A stretch of DNA of 33,380 nt from NCBI GenBank assembly GCA_964651395.1, contig CAZYXZ010000033.1:1-33380 (forward strand). The letters run 5' to 3'. Each line of letters opens with the position of its first letter. Positions within the stretch are counted from its first letter, which is position 1. Both the position numbers and the translations under genes were made by a program. This DNA is from CAZYXZ01 sp964651395 (lineage in GTDB: Bacteria > Actinomycetota > Actinomycetes > BP-191). Positions 6,936 to 16,571 of the stretch are shown here, piece after piece. A model generated the notes under the pieces. The model had not been told where the DNA came from. It ran no database searches and saw nothing but the letters and a program-made list of their open reading frames with translations.

Positions 6936-8222
6936 CTGCTGCCCCGGATCGACCTGCGCGGCACGGCGCCCGGCAGCCGGCTGGAGCTCCCGCGCGCGCG
7001 CCTGGACGTCGCGGCGGCGGTTGCGGCCGTCACGCCGGTGTGCGACGACGTGCGTGACCGCGGCGCCGACGCGGTGCGGGAGGCCACGGAGCGATTCGAC
7101 GGGGTGCGCCTGGCCGAGCTGCGGGTGCCGGCGCCGGCGCTCAAGGAGGCGCTCACGAGCCTCGACGGCGCGGTGCGCGCCGCGCTGGAGGAGTGCGTAC
7201 GCCGGACCCGACTCGTGCACGAGGCGCAGCGCCGTGACGACGTGGTGGTCGACCTCGGCCCGGGTGCCCGGGTCACCGAGCGGTACCTGCCGGTCGCACG
7301 TGTGGGTCTGTACGTGCCGGGTGGACGGGTCGGCTACCCGTCGAGCGTGGTCATGAACGTCGTGCCGGCCCAGGTGGCCGGCGTCACGTCGATCGCGGTC
7401 GCGTCCCCGCCGCAACCGGACGGTCTGCCGCGCCGCGAGATCCTCGCGGCCTGCGCGCTGCTCGGCGTCGAGGAGGTCTACGCGGTCGGCGGAGCCCAGG
7501 CCATCGCCATGTTCGCGCACGGCACCGATGAGTGCGCGCCGGTGGACCTGGTCACCGGACCGGGCAACGTCTACGTCGCCGCGGCGAAGCGCGTGGTCAA
7601 CGGGGTCGTCGCCATCGATGCCGAGGCCGGGCCGACGGAGGTCGCGATCCTCGCCGACGCGACCGCCGACCCGGCCCATGTCGCCGCCGACCTGCTGGCG
7701 CAGGCCGAGCACGACCCGCTCGCGGCCTGCCTGCTGGTGACCGACTCCGAGCAGCTGGCCGACGACGTCGATGCCGCGCTGGGCCCGCTGGTCGCGGCCA
7801 CGCTGCACCGGGACGTCGTCACGGCGGCGCTGGCCGGGCAGTCGGCAGTCGTCCTCGTGGATGACCTGGCCACCGGTGTCCGCGTGACCGACGCCTGGGC
7901 GCCGGAGCACCTTGAAGTGCTGACCGCCGACGCCTCGGCCGTGGCGTCGCAGGTGCGCAACGCCGGCGCGGTCTTCGTCGGCGCGTTCTCACCGGTGGCC
8001 CTCGGCGACTACCTCGCCGGCAGCAACCACGTGCTGCCCACCGGCGGCAGCGCCCGGGTGCGTGGCGGCCTGTCCGTCGACTCGTTCCTGCGTGGTGTGC
8101 ACGTCGTTGAGTACGACGAGGCGGCCCTCGCGGAGATGGCTCCGTACATCGCCGCGCTCGGCGGCGCGGAACAGCTGCCGGCGCACGTTGCGGCTGTCGT
8201 GGCGCGGGTGGGGGAGCGGTGA
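6936..8222 (+). CDS. hisD: Histidinol dehydrogenase
   Basis: Catalyses the last two steps of histidine synthesis, L-histidinol to L-histidine with NAD+. Motifs: YAVGGAQAIAMFAHGT, DLVTGPGNVYVAAAKR, DAEAGPTEVAILAD, the active-site EHLEVLT, and GDYLAGSNHVLPTGG. The N-terminus LLPRIDLRGTAPG matches the family's 'ML.RIDLRG' start, which puts the first codon at CTG 6936. Between the in-frame TAG at 6858 and GTG 7038 there is no ATG, GTG or TTG, whereas GAGGAG stands 6 bp before CTG 6936. From CTG the protein is 428 residues, the normal family length; from GTG 7038 it would lose 34 conserved residues. The stop overlaps the hisC start (GTGA). First gene of the his-trp cluster. Confidence 0.93.
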   Translation: MLPRIDLRGTAPGSRLELPRARLDVAAAVAAVTPVCDDVRDRGADAVREATERFDGVRLAELRVPAPALKEALTSLDGAVRAALEECVRRTRLVHEAQRRDDVVVDLGPGARVTERYLPVARVGLYVPGGRVGYPSSVVMNVVPAQVAGVTSIAVASPPQPDGLPRREILAACALLGVEEVYAVGGAQAIAMFAHGTDECAPVDLVTGPGNVYVAAAKRVVNGVVAIDAEAGPTEVAILADATADPAHVAADLLAQAEHDPLAACLLVTDSEQLADDVDAALGPLVAATLHRDVVTAALAGQSAVVLVDDLATGVRVTDAWAPEHLEVLTADASAVASQVRNAGAVFVGAFSPVALGDYLAGSNHVLPTGGSARVRGGLSVDSFLRGVHVVEYDEAALAEMAPYIAALGGAEQLPAHVAAVVARVGER

Positions 8223-9295
8223 CTCTCCCCGTCCGATCGGAGCTGGCCGGGCTCACGGCGTACGGCGCGCCGCAGCTCGACGTCGCCGTGCGCCTGAACA
8301 CCAACGAGAACCCCTACCCCCCGTCCGCGGAGCTGGTCGGTGACCTGGCCGCGGCGCTGGCGGAGGCCGCCGTCGAGCTGCGCCGCTACCCCGACCGCGA
8401 GGCCACGCAGCTGCGCGCCGGGCTGGCCGCCTACCTCGACCAGCCGGTCGAGGGGGTCTGGGCGGCGAACGGGTCCAACGAGGTGCTGCAGCAGCTGTGC
8501 CTCGCCTTCGGCGGAGCGGGCCGCTCCGCTCTGGGGTTCGAGCCCTCGTACTCGATGCACCGGCTGATCGCCTTGACCACCGGTACGCGCTGGGTCAGCG
8601 CCAGCCGCGCAGCCGACTTCTCGCTGTCTGCGGCCGACGCGGTGGCGGCCGTCGAGGAGCACCAGCCGGACCTCGTCTTCCTCTGCACGCCGAACAACCC
8701 GACCGGCAACTCGCTCGCCCCGGACGTCGTCGCGGCGGTCGCCGAAGCCGCGCCCGGGATGGTCGTCGTCGACGAGGCGTACGCCGAGTTCTCGTCCTCG
8801 CCGTCGTCCCTCTCGCTGCTCCGGACGCACCCCCGGCTCGTCGTGACCCGGACGATGAGCAAGGCGTTCGGGCTGGCCGGCAACCGCATCGGGTACCTGG
8901 CGGCGAGCCCGGAGGTCGTCGACGCGATGCGAGTTGTGCGCCTGCCCTACCACCTGTCGGCCCTCGCTCAAGCGGCGGCGAGCGTCGCGCTCCGGCACAC
9001 GCACGAGCTGCTCGGCACGGTGGCCACGGTGATCGAGGAGCGCGAGCGGGTCGCACACACGCTCGGTCTCGTCGAGGGCGTCGAGGTGCTGCCGAGTGAC
9101 GCGAACTTCCTGCTCTTCGGCCGGTTCCCGGACGCGTCGAAGACGTGGCAGGCGCTGCTGGACCGCGGTGTGCTCGTGCGTGACGTGTCAGGGGGCCACG
9201 GGCTGGCCGGGTGGCTGCGCGTGACGATCGGGCTCCCGGAGGAGAACGACGCCTTTCTCGCGGCGCTGCGCGAGGTCATCGAGGGGGAGCAGTGA
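8219..9295 (+). CDS. hisC: Histidinol-phosphate aminotransferase
   Basis: 358 residues, fold-type I PLP aminotransferase. Converts imidazole-acetol phosphate plus glutamate to histidinol phosphate. N-terminal LNTNENPYPPS is the classic HisC signature. ANGSNEVLQQL, CTPNNPTGN (cofactor contact) and VVDEAYAEFS (Asp/Tyr near PLP) follow. The Schiff-base lysine is K215 in TMSKAFGLAGNRIGY, and the C-terminal Arg lies in LRVTIGLPEEN. Start GTG 8219 overlaps the hisD stop by 4 bp and its own stop overlaps hisB in the same way, so translation is coupled. No anomalies. Confidence 0.96.
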   Translation: MTLPVRSELAGLTAYGAPQLDVAVRLNTNENPYPPSAELVGDLAAALAEAAVELRRYPDREATQLRAGLAAYLDQPVEGVWAANGSNEVLQQLCLAFGGAGRSALGFEPSYSMHRLIALTTGTRWVSASRAADFSLSAADAVAAVEEHQPDLVFLCTPNNPTGNSLAPDVVAAVAEAAPGMVVVDEAYAEFSSSPSSLSLLRTHPRLVVTRTMSKAFGLAGNRIGYLAASPEVVDAMRVVRLPYHLSALAQAAASVALRHTHELLGTVATVIEERERVAHTLGLVEGVEVLPSDANFLLFGRFPDASKTWQALLDRGVLVRDVSGGHGLAGWLRVTIGLPEENDAFLAALREVIEGEQ

Positions 9296-9879
9296 GCCGT
9301 ACCGCGCGGGTCGAGCGCAAGACCAAGGAGACGTCGGTCGTCGTCGAGCTCGACGTCGACGGCACCGGCGTGGCGACGAGTGAGACCGGCGTGCCGTTCT
9401 TCGACCACATGGTCGCGCAGCTGGGCAAGCACGCCGGCTTCGACTTGAGCCTGCGCACCGACGGCGACATCGACGTCGACGCGCACCACACCGTCGAAGA
9501 CTCCGCGCTTGCGATCGGGCAGGCGCTCAAGGAGGCGCTCGGCGACCGGGCCGGCATCCGGCGCTTCGGCGACTCTCTGGTGCCGCTGGACGAGGCGCTC
9601 GTGCAGGTGGCCCTCGACCTGTCGGGCCGGCCGTACTGCGTCCACGACGAGACGATGCCGGTCGAGCTGATCGGCACCTACGACACCAGCCTGACCGGGC
9701 ACTTCTTCGAGTCGTTCGCCGCGCAGGCTGCGCTGTGCCTGCACGTCCGCGTGCTGGCCGGACGCAACGCCCACCACATCGTCGAGGCGCAGTTCAAGGG
9801 CGTCGCTCGCGCGCTGCGCGACGCCGTCGTCCTGGACGGGCGAGTGGCCGGCGTACCCAGCACCAAGGGAGTGCTGTGA
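9292..9879 (+). CDS. hisB: Imidazoleglycerol-phosphate dehydratase
   Basis: 195 residues, monofunctional (no histidinol phosphatase domain, as expected outside enterobacteria). Manganese-dependent dehydration of imidazoleglycerol phosphate. Metal-binding signatures FFDHMVAQLGKHAGFDL and DAHHTVEDSALAIGQAL lie in the first half, with a second pair in HFFESFAAQA and AGRNAHHIVEAQFKGVARALRDA. Start GTG 9292 (V-S-R-T-A-R-V-E-R) overlaps the hisC stop by 4 bp, and the first residues match the family's usual 'R.a.v.R.TkET' beginning. The stop overlaps hisH. Confidence 0.96.
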   Translation: MSRTARVERKTKETSVVVELDVDGTGVATSETGVPFFDHMVAQLGKHAGFDLSLRTDGDIDVDAHHTVEDSALAIGQALKEALGDRAGIRRFGDSLVPLDEALVQVALDLSGRPYCVHDETMPVELIGTYDTSLTGHFFESFAAQAALCLHVRVLAGRNAHHIVEAQFKGVARALRDAVVLDGRVAGVPSTKGVL

Positions 9880-10499
9880 CCGCACGGCCGACGGTCGTCG
9901 TCTACGACTACGGATCGGGCAACTTGCGCTCCGCGGAACGCGCGCTGGTGCGCGCGGGTGCTGACGTGGAGGTGACGGCCGACCAGGTGAAGGCCGTGCA
10001 GTGCGACGGCCTTGTCGTGCCCGGTGTGGGCGCGTTCGCCGCGTGCGTCACGGGGCTCGAGGACGTCGGCGGCCGGGCGGTCGTCCACGACCGGGTCGAC
10101 CGCGGCCGGCCGGTCCTCGGCATCTGCGTGGGAATGCAGGCGCTGTTCGACCGCAGCGAGGAGGGCGACGGCCGCACCAAGGGCCTCGGTGTCGTCCCCG
10201 GCACGGTGCGTCGCCTTCGTGACGCGCCGGTGCTGCCGCACATGGGCTGGAACACGGTGACGGTCCAACGGCCGTCCACCCTGCTGGCCGGGCTGAACGA
10301 CGACACGCGCTTCTACTTCGTCCACTCCTACGGTCCGGAGCCTGACGACGACGGTGTGACGGTCGCCTCGGCCGAGCACGGCAGCCGGTTCGCCGCCGTC
10401 GTCGAGTCGGGGTCGGTGGCGGCGACGCAGTTCCACCCCGAGAAGTCCGGGGACGCCGGCGCGGTCGTCCTGCGCAACTGGGTGGGGTCACTGCGGTGA
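9876..10499 (+). CDS. hisH: Imidazole glycerol phosphate synthase, glutamine amidotransferase subunit
   Basis: 207 residues, class I glutamine amidotransferase. Supplies ammonia to HisF in the IGP synthase complex. VVVYDYGSGNLRS opens the domain. The nucleophile is Cys84 in LGICVGMQALF, and the His-x-Glu of the triad is in TQFHPEKSG near the C-terminus. HMGWNTV and FYFVHSYG are the other conserved blocks. GTG 9876 overlaps hisB, and the stop overlaps priA. The partner hisF lies two genes downstream. Confidence 0.95.
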   Translation: MTARPTVVVYDYGSGNLRSAERALVRAGADVEVTADQVKAVQCDGLVVPGVGAFAACVTGLEDVGGRAVVHDRVDRGRPVLGICVGMQALFDRSEEGDGRTKGLGVVPGTVRRLRDAPVLPHMGWNTVTVQRPSTLLAGLNDDTRFYFVHSYGPEPDDDGVTVASAEHGSRFAAVVESGSVAATQFHPEKSGDAGAVVLRNWVGSLR

Positions 10500-11218
10500 G
10501 CTTCGTGCTGCTGCCGGCCGTCGACGTCGCCGACGGCAGGGCGGTCCGCCTGGTGCAGGGCGCGGCCGACTCGGCCACGTCGTACGGCGACCCGCTCGAC
10601 GCCGCTCTCGCCTGGCAGCAGGCCGGCGCGGCGTGGGTGCATCTCGTCGACCTGGACGCAGCCTTCGGCCGCGGCGACAACCGGGCGCTGATCGCCGACG
10701 TGGTAGGTCGGCTGGACGTCGCGGTCGAGCTGTCCGGCGGCATCCGCGACGACGCCGCGCTGGCCTGGGCCCTCGGCACCGGGGCTCGTCGCGTGAACGT
10801 CGGGACTGCCGCGCTCGAGGATCCCGAATGGGTACGCCGCGCGATCGCCGCCGTCGGGGACCGGCTGGCCGTCGGCCTCGATGTCCGTGGTCGGACGCTG
10901 TCGGCGCGGGGATGGACCCAGGACGGCGGCGACCTCTACGAGGTCATGGCTCGCCTCGACGAGGAGGGCTGCGCGCGCTACGTCGTGACGGACGTCCACC
11001 GCGACGGGACGCTGACCGGCCCGAACGTCGGCCTCCTGCGCGACGTGTGCGCAGCCACCGACCGCCCGGTGATCGCGAGCGGTGGCGTGAGCAGCCTCGA
11101 GGACCTGCGCGTCCTCGCCGCGCTGGAACCGCTGGGCGTCGAGGGCGCGATCGTCGGCAAGGCGCTCTACGCCGGCGCCTTCACGCTGCCCGAGGCGCTC
11201 GCGGCGGTCTCCCCATGA
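10496..11218 (+). CDS. priA: Phosphoribosyl isomerase A (HisA/TrpF bifunctional type)
   Basis: 240-residue (beta/alpha)8 barrel. N-terminal LLPAVDVADGRAVRLVQG carries the first catalytic Asp (about residue 10), and VTDVHRDGTLTGPNV carries the second (about 166). Phosphate-binding ends are VELSGGIRDD and ASGGVSSLEDL. In Actinobacteria the single PriA enzyme commonly isomerises both ProFAR (histidine) and PRA (tryptophan). No trpF is present in this his-trp cluster, which supports the bifunctional reading, though substrate range cannot be proved from sequence alone. Coupled to hisH and hisF by 4-bp overlaps. Confidence 0.93.
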   Translation: MSFVLLPAVDVADGRAVRLVQGAADSATSYGDPLDAALAWQQAGAAWVHLVDLDAAFGRGDNRALIADVVGRLDVAVELSGGIRDDAALAWALGTGARRVNVGTAALEDPEWVRRAIAAVGDRLAVGLDVRGRTLSARGWTQDGGDLYEVMARLDEEGCARYVVTDVHRDGTLTGPNVGLLRDVCAATDRPVIASGGVSSLEDLRVLAALEPLGVEGAIVGKALYAGAFTLPEALAAVSP

Positions 11219-11988
11219 CGGTCGCCACGCGGGTCGTCCCCTGCCTCGACGTCGACGCGGGCCGCGTCGTCAAGGGCGTGAACTTCGTCGGGATCCGCGA
11301 CGCGGGTGACCCGGTCGAGCTGGCCGCACGCTACGACGCCGAGGGTGCCGACGAGCTGGTCTTCCTCGACATCACCGCGAGCTCCGAAGCACGGGAGACC
11401 ATGTACGACGTCGTCCGCCGTACCGCCGAGGAGGTGTTCATCCCGCTGACGGTCGGAGGCGGGGTGCGCTCGCCGGAGGACGTCGATGCGCTGCTGCGCG
11501 CGGGAGCCGACAAGGTGAGCTTCAACACCGCCGCCGTCGCCGACCCGGAGCTGCTCGGCCGAGCGGCGGAGCGCTTCGGCAGTCAGTGCGTCGTGCTGGC
11601 CGTCGATGCACGGCGCCGTACCGACGTGGATGCCGCGGCAGCGCCGAGCTGGGAGGTCGTGACCCACGGCGGACGGTCGCGCACCGGCATCGACCTGCTC
11701 GAGTGGACGGTCCGCGGCGAGGCGTTGGGCGCGGGGGAGATCCTGCTGACCAGCATGGACACCGACGGCGTGAAGACCGGCTACGACCTGCCGATGCTCG
11801 CCGCGGTGCGGGCCGCAGTCGGCGTGCCGATCGTGGCCAGCGGCGGTGCCGGCGAGCTCGAGCACTTTCCGGCGGCCGTCGCGGCCGGCGCCGATGCGGT
11901 GCTCGCGGCCAGCGTCTTCCACTTCGGCGAGATGACGGTGGGCGACGTGAAATCCGCGCTGCGCGCCGCCGGGTGCGTGGTTCGATGA
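11215..11988 (+). CDS. hisF: Imidazole glycerol phosphate synthase, cyclase subunit
   Basis: 257 residues, TIM barrel. Closes the imidazole ring using ammonia from HisH, releasing AICAR. VVPCLDVDAGRVVKGVNF (catalytic Asp12), ELVFLDITAS, PLTVGGGVRSPEDV, LLTSMDTDGVKTGYDL (second catalytic Asp region) and VPIVASGGAGELEHF are all intact. ATG 11215 overlaps the priA stop, and the stop overlaps hisI. Confidence 0.96.
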   Translation: MTVATRVVPCLDVDAGRVVKGVNFVGIRDAGDPVELAARYDAEGADELVFLDITASSEARETMYDVVRRTAEEVFIPLTVGGGVRSPEDVDALLRAGADKVSFNTAAVADPELLGRAAERFGSQCVVLAVDARRRTDVDAAAAPSWEVVTHGGRSRTGIDLLEWTVRGEALGAGEILLTSMDTDGVKTGYDLPMLAAVRAAVGVPIVASGGAGELEHFPAAVAAGADAVLAASVFHFGEMTVGDVKSALRAAGCVVR

Positions 11989-12356
11989 CCCATATGGACT
12001 CCAACCTCGACCCGGCGATCGCCGCGCGGCTCAAGCGCGACCCGAACGGGCTGGTGCCAGCCGTCGCGCAGCAGCACGACACCGGCGAGGTGCTCATGGT
12101 CGGCTGGATGGACGACGAGGCGCTGCACCGCACGCTCACCACCGGCCGGGTGACGTACTGGAGCCGCTCGCGACAGGAGTACTGGACGAAGGGCGACACG
12201 TCGGGCCACTACCAGTGGGTGAAGTCGGTGGCCCTCGACTGCGACGGCGACACGCTCCTCGTGAAGGTCGACCAGGTCGGCGTCGCGTGCCACACCGGTG
12301 ACCGCACCTGCTTCGACGCGGACGTGCTGCCGGCGGTGGCCGGAGCGCCCGGATGA
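11985..12356 (+). CDS. hisI: Phosphoribosyl-AMP cyclohydrolase
   Basis: 123 residues, monofunctional (no HisE domain). Zn/Mg-dependent ring opening of PR-AMP. The core GEVLMVGWMDDEAL, GRVTYWSRSRQEYWTKGDTSGHYQWV, the zinc Cys in ALDCDGDTLLVKV and the GVACHTGDRTCF pair of Cys are all present. Two starts are possible: ATG 11985 overlapping the hisF stop (ATGA) and ATG 11994. The coupled one is preferred. The stop overlaps trpE by 4 bp, joining the his and trp sections. Confidence 0.95.
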   Translation: MTHMDSNLDPAIAARLKRDPNGLVPAVAQQHDTGEVLMVGWMDDEALHRTLTTGRVTYWSRSRQEYWTKGDTSGHYQWVKSVALDCDGDTLLVKVDQVGVACHTGDRTCFDADVLPAVAGAPG

Positions 12357-13864
12357 GCTCGGGCGAGGACGCGCCCGACCTGGCGACGTTCCGCGAGCTG
12401 GCGCACCACAGCCGGGTCATCCCGGTGACCCGGCGGCTGCTGGCCGACGCCGAGACACCGGTCGGGGTCTACCGCAAGCTCGCCGCCAGCCGGCCGGGGA
12501 CCTTCCTTCTGGAGTCGGCCGAGCACGGCCGGAGCTGGTCGCGCTACTCGTTCATCGGCGTCCGCAGTCCGGCCACGCTGGTTGCGCGCGACGGTGTCGC
12601 AGTGTGGGACGGAGTGCCCCCGGTCGGCATGCCCTCCGGTGGCGACCCGCTTGTCGCCGTGCGCGAGACCATCGAGCTGCTGCGCACCCCACGACTCCCG
12701 GGGCTGCCGCCGCTGACCGGCGGGCTGGTCGGCTACCTCAGCTACGACGTCGTCCGCCGGCTCGAGCGGCTGCCGTCGCTCACCGAGGACGACCTCGGAC
12801 TGCCGGAGCTGCAGCTGCTGTTCGCGACCGACCTCGCGGTGCTCGACCACCACGACGGGTCGGTCCTGCTGATCGCCAACGCGGTCAACTGGGACGACAG
12901 CGACGAGCGCGTCGACCTCGCGTATGCCAACGCGTGCGCGCGGCTGGACGCGATGACGGAGGACCTGGCGCAGGGCTCGGCGGCGTCGGTGGCCGTCCTC
13001 GACATCGCGCCCGGCACCGGCGACCTGCGCGTGGTCGGGCCGGCCGGCGGGTTCGGCGAGGCGGTCGAGACCGCGAAGAAGGAGATCCAGGCCGGCGAGG
13101 CCTTCCAGGTCGTGCTGTCGCAGCGGTTCGAGACGCACACCCAGGCCGACGCGCTGGACATCTACCGCGTGCTGCGCGCCCTCAACCCGAGCCCGTACAT
13201 GTACCTGCTGCGCTTCGAGGGATTCGATGTCATCGGCTCGTCCCCGGAGGCTCTCGTCACCGTCACCGGCGACCGTGCTCTGCTGCACCCGATCGCGGGG
13301 ACCAAGCCGCGCGGCGCGACACCCGAGGAGGACGCGGCACTCGCGGACGAGCTGTTGCACGACCCGAAGGAGCGCGCCGAGCACGTCATGCTCGTCGACC
13401 TCGGCCGCAACGACCTGGGCCGGGTCTGCGTGCCGGGCAGCGTCGAGGTGGTCGACTTCATGTCGGTCGAGCGGTACTCGCACGTGATGCACATCGTGTC
13501 GACGGTGGTCGGCCGGGTGTCACCCGACCACACGGCCTTCGACGTGCTCACCGCGAGCTTCCCGGCCGGGACGCTGTCCGGCGCACCGAAGCCGCGTGCG
13601 ATGGAGATCATCGAGGAGCTGGAGCCAACGCGCCGTGGCCTCTACGGGGGTGCGGTCGGCTACCTGGACTTCGCGGGTGACCTGGACACGTGCATTGCGA
13701 TCCGCACCGTGCTGCTGCGAGAGGGCACGGCGTACGTGCAGGCGGGCGCCGGCATCGTCGCCGACAGCGATCCGGCGACCGAGGACCAGGAGACGCGCAA
13801 CAAGGCGGCGGCCGTGCTGACGGCGATCCGGGCGGCGGAGGGGCTCCGCCCGGCGACGTCGTGA
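12353..13864 (+). CDS. trpE: Anthranilate synthase component I
   Basis: 503 residues. Makes anthranilate from chorismate with ammonia from TrpG, which is not encoded here. The N-terminal domain has the tryptophan-binding LLES motif (TFLLESAEHGRSWSRYSFIG, about residue 53), suggesting feedback inhibition. The chorismate-binding domain follows with EAFQVVLSQRF, PSPYMYLLRF, SSPEALVTV, PIAGTKPRGATPEED, LVDLGRNDLGRV and SFPAGTLSGAPKPRAMEIIEELEP. ATG 12353 overlaps the hisI stop. A 13-bp gap separates it from the TIGR02234 gene. Confidence 0.96.
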   Translation: MSSGEDAPDLATFRELAHHSRVIPVTRRLLADAETPVGVYRKLAASRPGTFLLESAEHGRSWSRYSFIGVRSPATLVARDGVAVWDGVPPVGMPSGGDPLVAVRETIELLRTPRLPGLPPLTGGLVGYLSYDVVRRLERLPSLTEDDLGLPELQLLFATDLAVLDHHDGSVLLIANAVNWDDSDERVDLAYANACARLDAMTEDLAQGSAASVAVLDIAPGTGDLRVVGPAGGFGEAVETAKKEIQAGEAFQVVLSQRFETHTQADALDIYRVLRALNPSPYMYLLRFEGFDVIGSSPEALVTVTGDRALLHPIAGTKPRGATPEEDAALADELLHDPKERAEHVMLVDLGRNDLGRVCVPGSVEVVDFMSVERYSHVMHIVSTVVGRVSPDHTAFDVLTASFPAGTLSGAPKPRAMEIIEELEPTRRGLYGGAVGYLDFAGDLDTCIAIRTVLLREGTAYVQAGAGIVADSDPATEDQETRNKAAAVLTAIRAAEGLRPATS

Positions 13865-13877
13865 TGCTGCGACCGGC

Positions 13878-14342
13878 ATGACGAAGCGGCGCGAGCTCGG
13901 GGTCACGGTCCTCGCCGTCGTGGTGATCGGCGCCGTCCTGTGGCTGGCCGGGCGCGGGATGGCCACGCACCGGATCGGGGTCGGCGGACGGCAGCGCGAC
14001 GCGTCTCCGGTCGAGGCCTTGGGGGTGGCGGTGCTGCTCTCCGGTATCGCGCTCGTCGCGGTGCGCGGCCGGGCGCGGTGGCTGATCGGCGCGGCGATCG
14101 TGCTGCTCGGAGCGGGCGCCGAGCTCGTGGCGGGGAGCTCGCAGGTCGGCGGGGCCGGGCGGATGGTGGCGCTGTCCGTGGCGCCGTTCGCCGTGGCTGC
14201 GGGGCTCTGGGTCGCCGTCCGCGGCACGGAGTGGCCCGCCATGGGCGCTCGCTACGAGCCGCCGGCGAAGGCGCAGACGGCGGCGGATGAGGCGTCGATG
14301 TGGGAGGCCCTCGACCGGGGTGAGGACCCGACCGCGGTCTGA
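13878..14342 (+). CDS. Trp-operon-associated membrane protein (TIGR02234 type)
   Basis: 154 residues with about four membrane segments: LGVTVLAVVVIGAVLWLAG, VEALGVAVLLSGIALVAVRG, LIGAAIVLLGAGAELVAG, and VALSVAPFAVAAGLWVAVRG. The C-terminal tail MWEALDRGEDPT is the hallmark of the actinobacterial family found between trpE and trpC. Function unknown; the constant location suggests a link with tryptophan or anthranilate metabolism. No good ribosome-binding site precedes ATG 13878, so it probably depends on upstream translation. Confidence 0.9.
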   Translation: MTKRRELGVTVLAVVVIGAVLWLAGRGMATHRIGVGGRQRDASPVEALGVAVLLSGIALVAVRGRARWLIGAAIVLLGAGAELVAGSSQVGGAGRMVALSVAPFAVAAGLWVAVRGTEWPAMGARYEPPAKAQTAADEASMWEALDRGEDPTAV

Positions 14343-14405
14343 GGTTTTACCGACGGCTGACACGCGGGGAATGCCGCGAAGACGCGGGTGCGGTTGGCTG
14401 GTGGC

Positions 14406-15110
14406 GTGAACACTGGTTCGCCCAGCAGAGCGGGCGCGAGCAAGGGTCTGGTCCTCGTCGTCGAGGACGAGCGGGCGATCGCCGACCTCGAGCGCCTCTA
14501 CCTCGCGCGCGAGGGCTTCGGCGTCCACGTGGAGAGCGACGGCCGGGCCGGCCTCATCGCGGCACGCACGCTGCACCCGGTCGCGATCGTGCTGGACGTC
14601 GGGTTGCCGGAGCTCGACGGCACCGAGGTGTGCCGGCAGCTGCGCGCCGCCGGGGACTGGACGCCCGTGCTGTTCGTCACCGCCCGCGACGACGAGGTCG
14701 ACCGCGTGCTCGGTCTCGAGCTGGGGGCCGACGACTACCTCACCAAGCCGTTCTCGCCGCGCGAGCTGGTTGCGCGGGTGAAGACGGTGTTGCGCCGCTC
14801 CGGCGGCGGTCCCGGCGCGGAGCCGGTGATGCAGGTCGGCGCGGTGTCGCTCGACCCGGCGCGCCGTCGCGTGACGTGCGACGACGCCGAGGTCGTCCTG
14901 ACGACGATGGAGTTCGACCTGCTGGCCTTCCTGATGCGCCGGCCCGGCGTCGTCTTCCCGCGCGAGCAGCTGCTCTCCGAGGTGTGGGGCTACGCCGCCG
15001 CGGCCGGCACGCGCACCGTCGACGTCCACGTCGCACAGCTGCGCGCGAAGCTCGGCGACCACAGCCCGATCCGCACCGTGCGCGGCGTCGGCTACGCCGC
15101 GGGGGAGTAG
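14406..15110 (+). CDS. OmpR/PhoB-family response regulator
   Basis: 234 residues from GTG 14406; GTG 14388 would add six, and neither start has a clear ribosome-binding site. The receiver domain comes first: LVLVVEDERAIAD (acidic pocket), IVLDVGLPELDG (phospho-Asp about residue 64), FVTARDD (Thr switch) and YLTKPFSPREL (Lys). The winged-helix DNA-binding domain follows: RVTCDDAEVVLTTMEFDLLAFLMRRPGVVFPREQLLSEVWGY, then TRTVDVHVAQLRAKLGD and IRTVRGVGYAAGE. The sensor kinase begins 5 bp after its stop. The pair sits inside the trp cluster, between the TIGR02234 gene and trpC, so it may respond to envelope conditions or to amino-acid state. The target is not visible. Confidence 0.93.
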   Translation: MNTGSPSRAGASKGLVLVVEDERAIADLERLYLAREGFGVHVESDGRAGLIAARTLHPVAIVLDVGLPELDGTEVCRQLRAAGDWTPVLFVTARDDEVDRVLGLELGADDYLTKPFSPRELVARVKTVLRRSGGGPGAEPVMQVGAVSLDPARRRVTCDDAEVVLTTMEFDLLAFLMRRPGVVFPREQLLSEVWGYAAAAGTRTVDVHVAQLRAKLGDHSPIRTVRGVGYAAGE

Positions 15111-15115
15111 GGAAG

Positions 15116-16561
<1,446 letters not shown>

Positions 16562-16571
16562 CATCGGTGTG

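Noticed and set aside
7038..8222. Truncated hisD starting at GTG 7038
   Set aside because: It would drop 34 residues that match the conserved family N-terminus, and no ribosome-binding site precedes it.
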